Shown: piece by piece, positions 7,746 to 19,121 of the stretch
How positions within the stretch are numbered: position 1 is the first letter of the stretch
Layout: the number at the start of each line of letters is the position of its first letter
Notes under the pieces: generated by a model
Database searches by the model: none
What the model was told of the DNA's origin: nothing
What the model saw: the letters and a program-made list of their open reading frames with translations, nothing else
Assembly: GCF_024204665.1 (NCBI RefSeq)
Contig: NZ_CP100355.1
Coordinates: 682,001-746,000, forward strand
Direction of reading: 5' to 3'
DNA: 64,000 nt
Origin: Natronosalvus rutilus
GTDB lineage: Archaea; Halobacteriota; Halobacteria; Halobacteriales; Natrialbaceae
Program-made: the position numbers and the translations under genes

Positions 7746-9140
7746 ATGGCACGCCTCGAGGATCCGATCGAGATCGGCGGCGTCGAGATTCCGAACCGCC
7801 TCTACCGAGCACCGGTCCTCGAGTGCGCGGGGAACGGACCCAACGCCGTCGACGCACTGATCGATGACCTCGAACCGGCTGCCGAATCCGGCGTCGGATT
7901 GCTCTGCCAGGGGGCGACGATCATCCGCGGCGAGGGCGGCTGTGCTGCTCCGGGGATGACCCGCGTCCACGACCCCGAGTTCGTGTCCCATCTCTCGCGG
8001 CTCACCGACCGGATCCACGACCACGGGAGCCGGATCTTCGTGCAACTCGAGCACGGGGGCCTCCGGAGCATGGAGACCTGGCACGCCGGCTACCGGCGCG
8101 AGCACCCGGACCTCGAGCAACTCGCCGTCTCGCCCCTCCCGTCACCGCTTCGCGCGCTCGGCCGGGCCGGCTTTCTGGCTTACGACCCGCACGTCCTGAC
8201 GACCGAGGAGGTGTACGAACTGGCCGCCGACTTCGGCCGTTCGGCGGCGTATTGCGTCGACGCCGGATACGACGGCGTCCACCTCTCGGGGGCGAACATG
8301 GGCATCGTCCAGCAGTTCCTCTCGCCGTTTTACAACCGCCGGGACGACGAGTTCGGTGGCTCGCCCGAGAACCGACTCGCCTTCCTGCAGGTCGTCCACG
8401 ACGAGATCCGCGACCGGGCTGGTGACGTCCCGCTGATCACCAAAGTCCCCGCCGAGACACCGGCACCACCCTGGCCGGTCGTCCGCCGGAAGCTCTCCCT
8501 CCAGGACGGCGTCGAGATCGCGCGTCGCCTCGAGCGGATCGGGTACGACGGCGTCGTTCCGGTCCAGACCTCCGTGGCCTGGGACATGAGCATCGTCCGC
8601 GGGCGGTATCCGGATCGGGCCTGGGGGAACGAGGCGCTTCGCGAGGGGTACGATGAGGCCTTCGGCGGGTCGCGGCGCCGACGTCTCGTCGCGCTGGGCA
8701 ATCGACTCGAGTCGCTGGTCTACGACTTCGAACCGGCCTGGAACGAGGACTTCTGTCGTCGCGTCCGCGAGCAGGTGTCGATTCCGGTGCTCGCAGAGGG
8801 CGGGATTCGAGAGCGTGGGCAGATGGATCGGTTACTGGGTGCGGCTGGCGAAACCGACGTTGAGTCGGTCATGAACGAGACACCTGCCTGCGACGCAGTC
8901 GGCATGGCCCGTCCCTTCTACGCCGAACCGCGACTGGGAGCGCGTTTGCTCGAGTCTCCGTCTCCGTCCCCGGGAGCGACCGACCGCAAACCTGCCCCGG
9001 AGACGCGCGTCCTCTGTGAAAATTGCAACAACTGTACAATCCCGCAGGTGACGGGTGCGCCGGGAATCTGTCGCACGCCGTCAGTGCTCGGAAAGCGGGG
9101 CGAACTCGAGCGAGAGGGCGTCTACGACGGCCAGGAGTGA
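7746..9140 (+). CDS. Old Yellow Enzyme-type NADH:flavin oxidoreductase with Fe-S cysteines
   Basis: A 464-residue protein. The FMN-binding TIM barrel of the OYE family occupies about residues 1-395. It includes FVQLEHGGLRS, the dienoyl-CoA-reductase-like segment GYDGVHLSGANMGIVQQFLS, the SPFYNRRDDEFGGS motif and IPVLAEGGI. The C-terminus keeps a cysteine cluster (LCENCNNC and GICR, about 424-443) that in 2,4-dienoyl-CoA reductase-type members binds a [4Fe-4S] cluster. The FAD/NAD(P)-binding domain of the long class is absent, so an external reductant would be needed. Substrate unknown; enoate or enoyl-CoA reduction is likely. It stands alone on this strand after the tRNA-like element. Confidence 0.85.
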   Translation: MARLEDPIEIGGVEIPNRLYRAPVLECAGNGPNAVDALIDDLEPAAESGVGLLCQGATIIRGEGGCAAPGMTRVHDPEFVSHLSRLTDRIHDHGSRIFVQLEHGGLRSMETWHAGYRREHPDLEQLAVSPLPSPLRALGRAGFLAYDPHVLTTEEVYELAADFGRSAAYCVDAGYDGVHLSGANMGIVQQFLSPFYNRRDDEFGGSPENRLAFLQVVHDEIRDRAGDVPLITKVPAETPAPPWPVVRRKLSLQDGVEIARRLERIGYDGVVPVQTSVAWDMSIVRGRYPDRAWGNEALREGYDEAFGGSRRRRLVALGNRLESLVYDFEPAWNEDFCRRVREQVSIPVLAEGGIRERGQMDRLLGAAGETDVESVMNETPACDAVGMARPFYAEPRLGARLLESPSPSPGATDRKPAPETRVLCENCNNCTIPQVTGAPGICRTPSVLGKRGELEREGVYDGQE

Positions 9141-9219
9141 CCTGCCACCTCCGCGCCGGCCCCGGCCCCCGGCTGCCAGCCGAACGCCTATGCGCCATCG
9201 CCCGAAACCGTCGGGTCAC

Positions 9220-9882
9220 ATGCGCGCCGTACTCTTCGACATGGACGGGGTCCTCGTCGACTCCGAGGACTACTGGGTCACCCTCGAGCGCGAAGAACTT
9301 CTCCCGCAGGTCGTCCCCGACCAGGACGTCGCTGTCGCCGAAATCACCGGGATGAACTACCGCGAGATCTACGACTACCTCGATGCGGAGTACGAGACTG
9401 CGGTCTCCCGCGAGGAGTTCCTGGACCTGTTCGAAACCGCCGCCGAAACCCTCTACCGCGACCGCGTCGCCCTCCTCGAGGGTACTCACGATCTGCTCGA
9501 CGAACTCGAGGAGCGGGGCGTCCCGCGAGCCATCGTCTCCTCGTCGCCCCACGACTGGATCGACATCGTCCTGAAGCGCTTCGACCTCGCGGATCGGTTC
9601 GACGCGGTCGTCAGCGCCGAAGAAATCGACGGGCCGGGCAAGCCGGAACCTGACGTCTTCGAGTACGCTGCGGCCGAACTCGGCGTCGAACCCGGGGAGT
9701 GCGTCGTCCTCGAGGACTCCGAGCACGGAATCCGCGCGGCAGCCCGTGCGGGGACGACCTGCATCGCCTACGAAATCGAGGCTCACGACGACGTCGATTA
9801 CTCGCCTGCCGACGCGGTTGTCGACAGCCCACTCGAGTTGCGCGATGCGGTCCTCGAGCGGGTTCAGGGTGCCCCTCGTTGA
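9220..9882 (+). CDS. HAD-superfamily phosphatase (phosphoglucomutase/phosphoglycolate phosphatase-like)
   Basis: 220 residues from ATG 9220 (MRAVLFDMDGVLVDSEDYW). The earlier ATG at 9190 adds an unlikely arginine/proline-rich tail. HAD motif I is DMDGVLVDS, with nucleophile Asp8. The cap domain is helical, motif II is VSSSPH, motif III lysine is in GPGKPEPDVF, and motif IV is LEDSEHGIRAA. This is the pattern of beta-phosphoglucomutase and small phosphoester hydrolases of subfamily I. Substrate not predictable. Confidence 0.85.
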   Translation: MRAVLFDMDGVLVDSEDYWVTLEREELLPQVVPDQDVAVAEITGMNYREIYDYLDAEYETAVSREEFLDLFETAAETLYRDRVALLEGTHDLLDELEERGVPRAIVSSSPHDWIDIVLKRFDLADRFDAVVSAEEIDGPGKPEPDVFEYAAAELGVEPGECVVLEDSEHGIRAAARAGTTCIAYEIEAHDDVDYSPADAVVDSPLELRDAVLERVQGAPR

Positions 9883-10009
9883 CGCGACCTGCTGTGTTCC
9901 GTTGACGCGACCCGTTGTGACCTCTGGTACTGACACTCTCTGTGCCCCCTGGTAACGACACCCTCTGCGGCCAGTACGTTCAAACGTCGTGAGCGTCACT
10001 AACGAATAC

Positions 10010-11068
10010 ATGAACAGACGTCGCTATCTCGAGACGCTCGCCGCCGGCCTCGCCGTGGGCGGTCTGGCCGGCTGTCTCGACGACCTCCAGGCGACATCCA
10101 GGAGCGACGCCGATCGGACGGCCGGGAACGGTGACGGGGTGACGGACGACGGCGACGACGGCACCGGCAGCACCGACGACTCCACGACCGACGGCAGCGC
10201 CGGCCGCGACGAAGCCGACCGCGAGATTCGACTGGCTGCCGGGCGACTGAACCGCGCCGGCGCCTCGCTTCGAGAATCCCGCGACTCCCTCGAGGACCCC
10301 GAATCGGCCGACTACGACCCCGAGGAGCCCCAGGCGTTTCTCGACGAAGCCCTCGAATCGCTCGAGGCGGCCGAAGACGACGACCCGACCGAAGCACAGC
10401 ACGCCGACATCGAGGAACTGAACGCCTACGCGGCCGTCCTCGGCCCCGCCATCGAGGTGACGGCCGTCGTCACCGACGACGGTCTCGAGGAGGAGGTCGA
10501 CCGGGTCAACGACGCCATCGTCGACGAGGACCTCCTGACGGCCCGTTCGGTCGCCGAGTCGCTGGTCGACACCTTCGCCCCCGCACAGGAAACCCTTGAA
10601 CCCGCACTCGAGGGCGTCGAATCCCTCGATGCCGACCAACTCGCCGACCTCGAAATCACGGACCTCGAGGCCGTCGAGGACGGCGTCCGGACGCTCGCGT
10701 CGGTCGTCGACTCCCTGGTCGTCCTCTCGACGTCGCTCGTGTCTCTCGTCGACGGCCATGAGGCCCTCGAGGAGGGCGGTAACCTGGCCGACGAAGAAGC
10801 GTTCGACGAGGCGTGTACGGCTTTCGACGACGCGGCGACGATTTACGCAGATGCCGCAGCGTCGCTCGAGGACGGTCACGCGGACGCTCCCGAGGGGCTG
10901 GTGGCGTACTTCGAGACGGCGCTGTGTCAGGTCGGCCACCTCGAGCAGGCGGCGATCGCGTTCAACGAGGCGGCGAAAGCGGCCGACGACGGGGACCGAA
11001 GCACGGCCGAAGAACGCGAGGCCGACGCGGAAGAACAACTCGAGCTAGCGGAAGCGTGTGGGACGTAA
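10010..11068 (+). CDS. Tat-type secreted lipoprotein, helical, unknown function
   Basis: 352 residues from ATG 10010 (MNRRRYLETLAAGLAVGGLA). The arginine pair, the hydrophobic stretch and the lipobox LAGC (cysteine near residue 23) indicate export by Tat and lipid anchoring. A linker rich in Asp, Gly, Ser and Thr (about 30-65) precedes a strongly acidic all-helical domain with repeated leucine/glutamate patterns. No catalytic motif was recognised. A cell-surface binding or structural role is only a guess. The upstream spacer (9883-10000) holds short imperfect repeats such as GTTGACGCGACC. Confidence 0.75.
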   Translation: MNRRRYLETLAAGLAVGGLAGCLDDLQATSRSDADRTAGNGDGVTDDGDDGTGSTDDSTTDGSAGRDEADREIRLAAGRLNRAGASLRESRDSLEDPESADYDPEEPQAFLDEALESLEAAEDDDPTEAQHADIEELNAYAAVLGPAIEVTAVVTDDGLEEEVDRVNDAIVDEDLLTARSVAESLVDTFAPAQETLEPALEGVESLDADQLADLEITDLEAVEDGVRTLASVVDSLVVLSTSLVSLVDGHEALEEGGNLADEEAFDEACTAFDDAATIYADAAASLEDGHADAPEGLVAYFETALCQVGHLEQAAIAFNEAAKAADDGDRSTAEEREADAEEQLELAEACGT

Positions 11069-11160
11069 GGAAAGCGAACGCCGAGACCGACTACGACGAC
11101 TTGCGAACGTCGGAACGAACTACGGCGAGTCGTGGACACCGGTACGAACGACGATTCGCG

Positions 11161-11680
11161 ATTGACATCCTCCTCCACGTAAACGCGGAGGAATCCTGAG
11201 CGTTGGAGATTTCAGGTTTGCAGTTCCACCGAACCCCGACACGGTGAGAATCCGTGTGGGGTTCACGGACTGTGGCGGGTGGGACTGCTGGGAGTGCCAA
11301 GCCCCCGGTACTCCTATCCTCCACTGCGTTCGACCCTCGTGGTTGTTTTTGCCCGGCGAGGGTTGGGCCAGCGTCGACGGACTCGGAGTTACGTTGCGTC
11401 TGCGTACAGCAGTCAACTCCAGTCGTACCCTGTGAGGATACGCCGGTCAGTGACTGGTTCCGATTATTGCTTGGTTGCTTGGGGCGGGCAGGCCGCCATC
11501 GTCGGACTAAGCGGGAATCGCTCCGTTCCCAGCCTGATTCCTGTTTCACCAGTATGCGGCCTGCCCACTTGAATGTCCACGTTAAAACCTCGAGTCTGTT
11601 GAAGTGTGTGGAGGGATTCCCCAGTGACGGCGCGTATCCACGCCGTGAACGGCGTGGTATTGCGCCTGCTCCGCGTATAA
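11161..11680 (-). mobile_element. Remnant of an IS200/IS605-family (IS1341-type, tnpB) element
   Basis: The segment begins with GACATCCTCC and an imperfect hairpin TCCTCCACG-TAAA-CGCGGAGGA (about 11170-11191), then TGAGCGTTGGAGATTTCAGG. The same arrangement (GACATCCTC, hairpin, GAGCGTTGGGATATTAAG) closes the tnpB gene at the right end of this window, so the two right ends are related. At the other side, about 11634-11655, a CCACGCCGTGAACGGCGTGG hairpin may be the opposite end. The interior has only broken frames, with short TnpB-tail-like pieces (DRSTGGLALPAV on the reverse strand). No intact transposase or RNA-guided nuclease is encoded. Confidence 0.55.
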
Positions 11681-11689
11681 CGAAACCGA

Positions 11690-12106
11690 CTACGACGAGT
11701 CGACCGGCCGCCCGTCCTCGGTTCGCGGGGCGACGTGATCGACGTAGGCCTCGAGCGATGGTTCCTCGACGCGGACGCGAACGGCGATCTCGCCGAGTTC
11801 GTCGGGCTCGCCAACCGAGAAGTTCACGCGTCCCTCGAACGCCGCCTGCTTCTTCAGCGCGAAGTGAAACGTGTCGCCCTCGCGGCTCGAGAAGAACTCG
11901 CCACGGGCCGTATCCAGAATCTCCTGGCGGTGTAGTTGTTTCGAGAAGTGCTCCATGGAGTGGACCGTCGCCGTCACCTCGCCGAACCGTTCGTCGGGCT
12001 CGGCGTTCGGAAACAGGTTCCTGATGGCGTCTTCGACCCGGCTCGTGACCTCCGTGTCGTTGACGGGGGCAGTGATTTCGACGTCGACGCGGTAGAGTGT
12101 CGTCAT
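11690..12106 (-). CDS. UPF0201 family RNA-binding-fold protein
   Basis: 138 residues from ATG 12104-12106 (MTTLYRVDVEITAPVNDTEV). The length and content (VEDAIRNLFPNAE, MEHFSKQLHRQEILDTAR, INFSV-like VNFSVGEPDELGEI) match the archaeal UPF0201 family, which has a ribosomal-protein-L5-like fold. It follows the UPF0200 gene with one base between stop and start. That pair is common in archaea, so the two proteins probably share a nucleic-acid or nucleotide-related role. Function is uncharacterised. Confidence 0.85.
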   Translation of the reverse strand: MTTLYRVDVEITAPVNDTEVTSRVEDAIRNLFPNAEPDERFGEVTATVHSMEHFSKQLHRQEILDTARGEFFSSREGDTFHFALKKQAAFEGRVNFSVGEPDELGEIAVRVRVEEPSLEAYVDHVAPRTEDGRPVDSS

Positions 12107-12107
12107 A

Positions 12108-12764
12108 TCAGGGTTCGGATTCGAGGGTTGGTTCGGTATCTTCGACGTCTTCAGCATCTTCGACCTCTCCCACAGGTTCGACACCTCGGGATTCTTCGAC
12201 GGCCTCGTCGTCAGTCCCCTCGGCCGCCTCGAGCACCTCGCTGACCTGCGACCGAAACGCCTCGAGGCTCTCGGTGTTCTCGACGACGACGTCCGCGCGT
12301 GCCATCGCGTCGTCCATCCCGAAGCCGCGTTCGCGCTCGTCCCGGGTCTCGAGCCCCTCGCCGCCGTCGTCCTCGTCGGCGTCTCGGCCGCGGTCGACGA
12401 CGCGTTCGCGACGGAGGTCGAAGGGGGCCTCGATGCTCACGAGCGTGAAGTCCTCGCCGAAGCGCTCCTCGAAGACGTCGACCTCGGTGCCGGACCGAAT
12501 GCCGTCGACGAGGACGCCCTCGTGGTCCTCGAGGCGGTCCTCGAGCATCGGGAGCGACCGTTCGGCGATGGCGGCGGGGCCGTTTTCCTCCCGAAGCGCC
12601 TGAGCGACCGTCCCGTGGTCCTTGCTGGGGTCGAGTTCCCTGTCGGTGGTCTCCTGTCGAACCACGTCGCCCATCGTGACGACCGGGATTCCTCGCTCGC
12701 GGGCGACCGTCGCGGCCTCGCCCTTGCCGCTTCCCGGGAGTCCGACGGTTCCGATAACGTACAT
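12108..12764 (-). CDS. UPF0200 family P-loop kinase-like protein
   Basis: 218 residues from ATG 12762-12764 (MYVIGTVGLPGSGKGEAA). The P-loop GLPGSGKG is at residues 8-15. The rest resembles adenylate kinase/dephospho-CoA-kinase-like NTPases of UPF0200 (VVTMGDVVR, GPAAIAERSLP, VLVDGIRSGTEVDVF). A long acidic tail (about 170-218) is typical of halophiles. A CCCTTATGC box near 12790-12797 gives a plausible leaderless promoter. It is the first gene of a two-gene operon with UPF0201. Confidence 0.85.
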   Translation of the reverse strand: MYVIGTVGLPGSGKGEAATVARERGIPVVTMGDVVRQETTDRELDPSKDHGTVAQALREENGPAAIAERSLPMLEDRLEDHEGVLVDGIRSGTEVDVFEERFGEDFTLVSIEAPFDLRRERVVDRGRDADEDDGGEGLETRDERERGFGMDDAMARADVVVENTESLEAFRSQVSEVLEAAEGTDDEAVEESRGVEPVGEVEDAEDVEDTEPTLESEP

Positions 12765-12880
12765 CGGATGCGAGTACAGGCGACGAGTGCATAAGGGCTG
12801 TGTCTCGGGCCCATGTTCCGTAATGGTCGCTTTCGTCGAGACGGTTCGCATCGTTCTGTTGAAAATCCTATACTATCGGT

Positions 12881-12892
12881 GGGTATTTATCT
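12881..12892 (+). promoter_or_regulatory. TATA box of the ABC transporter operon
   Basis: GGGTATTTATCT lies about 22-33 bases upstream of the ATPase start at 12914, as in archaeal leaderless promoters. Confidence 0.55.
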
Positions 12893-12913
12893 CTGGATTC
12901 AGTAGCGGGCCGT

Positions 12914-13837
12914 ATGAACGCAATCGAGGTCACGAACGTCACGAAGCGATTCGGTGACGTCACCGCCCTGAACGACCTCTCTCTGACCGTCGAAGACGGC
13001 GAAATCTTCGGTTTCCTGGGACCGAACGGGGCCGGCAAGTCGACGACGATCAACCTCCTCCTTGACTTCATCCGCCCAACCGATGGCACCGTCTCCGTAC
13101 TCGGGATGGACGCCCAGGAGGACAGCAAGGCGATCAGACAGCGCCTCGGCGTCCTCCCCGAGGGGTTCACAACCTACGACCGCCTCACCGGTCGTCAGCA
13201 CCTCGAGTTCGCCATCGAGTCCAAGGACGCGACCGAGGAGCCGGACATGTTGTTCGAACGAGTTGGCCTCTCGCCGGAGGAAGGCGACCGTAAGGCCGGC
13301 GGCTACTCGAAGGGGATGTCCCAGCGGCTTCTGTTCGCGATGGCCCTCGTCGGTGACCCGGACATGCTGATCCTCGACGAGCCCTCCACCGGCCTCGACC
13401 CCAACGGCGCCCGCGAAATGCGCCAGCTCATCCGCGAGGAGAACGACCGCGGGACGACCATCTTCTTCTCGAGTCACATCTTAGAGCAGGTCGAGGCGGT
13501 CTGTGACCGCGTCGGAATCATCCGAAACGGCGAGATGGTCGCCGTCGACAGCGTCGAGGGACTACGAGACTCTGTCTCGACGGCCAGCCAGTTGCGAATC
13601 GAGACCGACCGGATCACCGAACCCGCCCTCGAGGCCGTCCGCGCGCTCGAGGGGGTCGAACGCGCCGAGGTCCTCGAGTCCGGGTCGGACGGGGCGGTCG
13701 TCGCCGTCGAGACGACGGGCTCGAAGACGGCGGTGCTCGGCGCGCTCGAGGACGCCGGTATCGTCGTGGAGGACTTCTCGACGGCGGAGGCGTCGCTCGA
13801 GGACGTCTTCCAGCGGTACACGGGGGTGACGGCATGA
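12914..13837 (+). CDS. ABC transporter ATP-binding protein
   Basis: 307 residues. Walker A is GPNGAGKST (about 36-44), the Q-loop region is LPEGFTTYDRLTG, the signature is GGYSKGMSQR, Walker B is MLILDEPSTGLD, and the switch histidine is in FFSSHIL. The C-terminal 80 residues form the extra domain seen in ABC-2/drug- or copper-type exporters of the NatA/NosF group. The stop overlaps the permease start by 4 bases (ATGA), so the two are co-translated. Cargo unknown. Confidence 0.93.
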   Translation: MNAIEVTNVTKRFGDVTALNDLSLTVEDGEIFGFLGPNGAGKSTTINLLLDFIRPTDGTVSVLGMDAQEDSKAIRQRLGVLPEGFTTYDRLTGRQHLEFAIESKDATEEPDMLFERVGLSPEEGDRKAGGYSKGMSQRLLFAMALVGDPDMLILDEPSTGLDPNGAREMRQLIREENDRGTTIFFSSHILEQVEAVCDRVGIIRNGEMVAVDSVEGLRDSVSTASQLRIETDRITEPALEAVRALEGVERAEVLESGSDGAVVAVETTGSKTAVLGALEDAGIVVEDFSTAEASLEDVFQRYTGVTA

Positions 13838-14709
13838 GCGTCACCGCCATCGTCCGGAAGGATTTCCGGGACGGCATCCGCTCGCGCCTGCTGTGGGCGC
13901 TGATGGCACTGTTCTTGCTCTCGATGGGCGGATTCACTTACGTCGCCACCCGCGGGTTCCAGGGACAGTCGGGTGATTCGGGCGTCGCACTGTTCGGGTT
14001 GCTCGGACTCTCCGTGGTCCTCGCAATCGTTTTCCTCGTACCGCTGACCGGCCTCGTGGTGAGCATCAAATCGATCGTCCGCGAGCGGGAACTCGGAAGC
14101 ATCCGCATTCTCCTCTCGCTGCCCCACACCCGACAGGAAGTCGTCGTCGGCAAGTTCATCGGTCGCGCTGGCCTGCTGACGGTTGCGATTCTCGCCGGGT
14201 TCGTCCCCGCGGCGATCATCATGTTCGCCCAGACCGGCGAGTTGCCGCTGTTCGAGTACGTCGCGCTCGTGTTCGTGACGGTCTGCTTCGGCGTCGTCTT
14301 CGTCGCCATCGGCCTCAGCGTGTCGGCGTTTACCAGCACCGAGACCCGTGCCACCATCGGTGGCGTCGGCGCGTTCTTCCTGCTGTACTTCTGGCAAGGC
14401 CTGTTCGGGTACGTCAACGGCCGACTCGAGTTGTTCTCGGGAGATCTGTTGCTCTTCATCCAGCGCTTCGATCTGTTCGCCGTCTTTCTGGACTCGCTAA
14501 TGGCGCTGCTCTCGATCCAGCACGACATCCCGAGCAACTCGATCGTCGCCGGTGGTCTTAACCAGGCGATGAACGGCAACCCAGGGGCGGTCGAAGCTGC
14601 CTCTCAACCGTTCTACCTCCAGCACTGGTTCGCGTTCGTGATCCTCGCGCTCTGGATCGCGGTCCCGCTCGCGATCGGGTACGCCCGGTTCGAAAAGATC
14701 GATCTGTAG
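13834..14709 (+). CDS. ABC-2/NosY-type transporter permease
   Basis: 291 residues with about six hydrophobic segments. The first is near residues 20-38, with pairs in the middle and the last before the C-terminal YARFEKIDL. The cytoplasmic stretch SIKSIVRERELGSIRILLSL..TRQEVVVGKFIGR is the hallmark of ABC-2 permeases (the loop contacting the ATPase). It is coupled to the preceding ATPase by a 4-base overlap. Together they form a simple exporter of unknown substrate. Confidence 0.9.
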   Translation: MSVTAIVRKDFRDGIRSRLLWALMALFLLSMGGFTYVATRGFQGQSGDSGVALFGLLGLSVVLAIVFLVPLTGLVVSIKSIVRERELGSIRILLSLPHTRQEVVVGKFIGRAGLLTVAILAGFVPAAIIMFAQTGELPLFEYVALVFVTVCFGVVFVAIGLSVSAFTSTETRATIGGVGAFFLLYFWQGLFGYVNGRLELFSGDLLLFIQRFDLFAVFLDSLMALLSIQHDIPSNSIVAGGLNQAMNGNPGAVEAASQPFYLQHWFAFVILALWIAVPLAIGYARFEKIDL

Positions 14710-14782
14710 CGCGTCACTCGGCATTCGTCGACCGTCTTTGCCTTTCCACCTCTCGAATCCTCACCGCGAGTCCCCGGTCGGA

Positions 14783-16948
<2,166 letters not shown>

Positions 16949-16960
16949 TCACGGACCCTG

Positions 16961-17497
16961 TCACTTCGCAAAGACGCTGTCGGCCGTCGCCGCCCCGACG
17001 ACGCTGAAGATCGATCCGACGCTGATCGCCTTCGCAGTAATTGCTGCAACCCTGGTCGTGGTTTCGGCTTCCTCGATAAACGTATCGGGTGCGTCGAAGA
17101 GCAACGCCAGGATGGTGACCGAGCCGAACGAGACGAGCATGAGGGAGATGAATCGCAACGGGATGCCGCCGACTTCCTTCTCCAGGTCGGGATCGCGACT
17201 CGAATCGGCGGCGTACAGTGCCGCGTACCCGATTGCGAAGACGAGACCGACTGTCGCGAGCGCTTGCCAGAAATGCATATTCGACGCGAGGACCCACACC
17301 TCCTCGGTGACGACGAACGGCCCCGCCAGCAGGAATCCGCCGACGAGTTGCTGGGCGGAGTCGGCTACCCGGAACTGGGGCGGCCGACGAGGACGGCGAA
17401 GTTGCATACTCGAAATAACAGCCGATTCGTCAAGTATCGCCCGGTCTCGAGACGGCTCCGGTTGTCGAGGGTCGGCCGTTTCAGTGCGATCATCCAT
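16961..17497 (-). CDS. DUF2391-like integral membrane protein
   Basis: 178 residues from ATG 17495-17497 (MDDRTETADPRQ); an upstream ATG in the same frame is less likely. A charged N-terminus of about 45 residues precedes at least four hydrophobic segments (QLVGGFLLAGPFVVTE, ALATVGLVFAIGYAALYAA, FISLMLVSFGSVTILALLF, and the C-terminal AISVGSIFSVVGAA). The overall shape matches the DUF2391/TIGR02587-type membrane proteins, but this is from memory. No catalytic motif. Confidence 0.65.
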   Translation of the reverse strand: MDDRTETADPRQPEPSRDRAILDESAVISSMQLRRPRRPPQFRVADSAQQLVGGFLLAGPFVVTEEVWVLASNMHFWQALATVGLVFAIGYAALYAADSSRDPDLEKEVGGIPLRFISLMLVSFGSVTILALLFDAPDTFIEEAETTTRVAAITAKAISVGSIFSVVGAATADSVFAK

Positions 17498-17653
17498 CGT
17501 TTGGCCGTTTCGACCGGCTCGACGGGAGTGTACCGCTGTCAACCGGGTAGAGAGTGATACCGAACTCGAGCGCTCGACGCCGAAGCCATCGTCGACACGC
17601 TGGCGGACGCCAGCGACGGCGCGACGAACGTGGTGCTCGTAACCTATTCAGTA

Positions 17654-17673
17654 ATTGTGTACGACTTGAATAG
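17654..17673 (+). promoter_or_regulatory. Putative operator: island motif ATTGTGTACGAC, site 1
   Basis: ATTGTGTACGACTTGAATAG lies 12 bases upstream of the likely TATA box of the aminotransferase gene at 17719. It matches the element before the BCCT gene at 22008-22027 in 16 of 20 positions. A related half (ATTGTGGACAAATT) follows at 17676. Confidence 0.45.
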
Positions 17674-17684
17674 ATATTGTGGAC

Positions 17685-17694
17685 AAATTATTAG
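17685..17694 (+). promoter_or_regulatory. TATA box of the first aminotransferase gene
   Basis: AAATTATTAG is centred about 29 bases upstream of ATG 17719, consistent with a leaderless mRNA. Confidence 0.55.
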
Positions 17695-17718
17695 TAGCTG
17701 TTTCACAACGAGTCACGT

Positions 17719-19101
17719 ATGACGGCAGGACCGCCGATCGCCGACCTTCACTTCGACGACGCACCGGACGTTGATTCCGTTCCCGGGCCGAAAACCCGGT
17801 CGCTGCTCGAGAAACAGCGAGAAATCGACAGCAGTGCGGTTGCGTACCCGAACGACATTCCGATCGCGTTCGAGGAGGGCAAGGGGGCGACGGTCCGCGA
17901 CGCCGACGGCAACACGTACATCGATCTCTTCGCGGGGATCGGCGTGCTCAACGTCGGCCACGCCAATCCCTACGTCCTCGAGGCTGTCCACGAGCAGGCC
18001 GACAAGTTCGTCCACACCGTCGACTTTCCGACTGAGGCGCGACTCGAGCTGATCGAAAAGCTCGACGAGATCGCCCCGGACGGCCTACAGGGCCAGAACA
18101 AGGTCGTCTTCGGCGGTCCGACGGGGAGCGACGCTATCGAGGCGTCGATCAAACTCTCGAAGTACAACACCGGCGGCGACGGCCTTATCGCCTTCCGTGG
18201 GGCGTACCACGGCGCGACGACGGGGGCGATGAGCGTCACCTCGAACAAGAAGTTCAAGGGCCACTACACGCCCCTGCTCGCAGACGTCGTTCACGCGCCA
18301 TATCCCCATCCGTTTCGCCAGGACAAGACGCCCGACGAGGCGGTCGATCACGCGCTCGAGGAGGTGCAGGCGATCGTCGAGGATCCCTACGGGGGATTGG
18401 CCAACCCGGCCGGGATCATCGTCGAGCCGATCCAGGGCGAGGGCGGCATCGTCACGCCGCCGGCTGGGTTCCTGCAGGGGGTACGCGATATTGCCGACGA
18501 CAACGGCGTCGTGCTCGTCTTCGACGAGATTCAGAGCGGGCTCGGCCGTACCGGTCAGTGGTGGGCCTGCGACTGGGAGGGCGTTACCCCAGACGCGATG
18601 ACCTCCGCGAAGGCCCTCGGCGGGGTGGGATTCCCGCTGTCGGCAACCATCTACCACGAGGACCTCGACACCTGGGGATCGGGCGACCACGCCGGCACCT
18701 ACCGCGGCCACGTCGTGGGAATGCGCGCCGGGACCCGCGCCATCGAGTACATTCAGGAACACGATCTCCTGACCCACGCTCGAGACCTCGGTGAGTACAT
18801 CCAGGGTCGACTCCTGGAGGCGGCCGAGGAAACGGACCGTCTGGCCGACGTCCGCGGGAAGGGACTGTTCATCGGCGCCGAGTTCGTCGACTCGGACGGG
18901 ACGCCGGACGGCGATCTCGTCGACGCGATCCAGACCTACTGTTTCGAACGCGGGGTCCTCGTCTGGACGGCCGGTCGCCACGGGAACGTCCTTCGGTTGC
19001 TCCCACCGCTCGTCCTCACCCGCGACCTGGCCGAGACGGCCCTCGACGTCGTCGTGGAGGCGATCGAACACGTGACTGAGGAGGCGAAACGGACGGCCTG
19101 A
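17719..19101 (+). CDS. Class III aminotransferase, diaminobutyrate-transaminase-like
   Basis: 460 residues of the PLP fold-type I class III family. Conserved parts are [19 protein letters not shown] and [18 protein letters not shown] (about 43-80), the phosphate-binding [33 protein letters not shown], the PLP-ring aspartate in [15 protein letters not shown], the Schiff-base lysine in TSAKALGG, and [10 protein letters not shown]. The GPTGxxAxEAxxKL segment is the form seen in 2,4-diaminobutyrate transaminases (EctB/Dat/DoeD type). Within this island, conversion of diaminobutyrate to aspartate semialdehyde is the favoured role. GABA or ornithine transamination is the alternative. ridA follows after 20 bases. 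Confidence 0.82.
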   Translation: MTAGPPIADLHFDDAPDVDSVPGPKTRSLLEKQREIDSSAVAYPNDIPIAFEEGKGATVRDADGNTYIDLFAGIGVLNVGHANPYVLEAVHEQADKFVHTVDFPTEARLELIEKLDEIAPDGLQGQNKVVFGGPTGSDAIEASIKLSKYNTGGDGLIAFRGAYHGATTGAMSVTSNKKFKGHYTPLLADVVHAPYPHPFRQDKTPDEAVDHALEEVQAIVEDPYGGLANPAGIIVEPIQGEGGIVTPPAGFLQGVRDIADDNGVVLVFDEIQSGLGRTGQWWACDWEGVTPDAMTSAKALGGVGFPLSATIYHEDLDTWGSGDHAGTYRGHVVGMRAGTRAIEYIQEHDLLTHARDLGEYIQGRLLEAAEETDRLADVRGKGLFIGAEFVDSDGTPDGDLVDAIQTYCFERGVLVWTAGRHGNVLRLLPPLVLTRDLAETALDVVVEAIEHVTEEAKRTA

Positions 19102-19121
19102 GCCGCCGCTCGAACGAAACG

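Noticed and set aside
7341-8120. N-terminal extension of the helicase frame to 898 residues
   Set aside because: It would cross the tRNA-like element and the divergent OYE gene, has no family features, and the helicase fold begins normally at the GTG near 7340.
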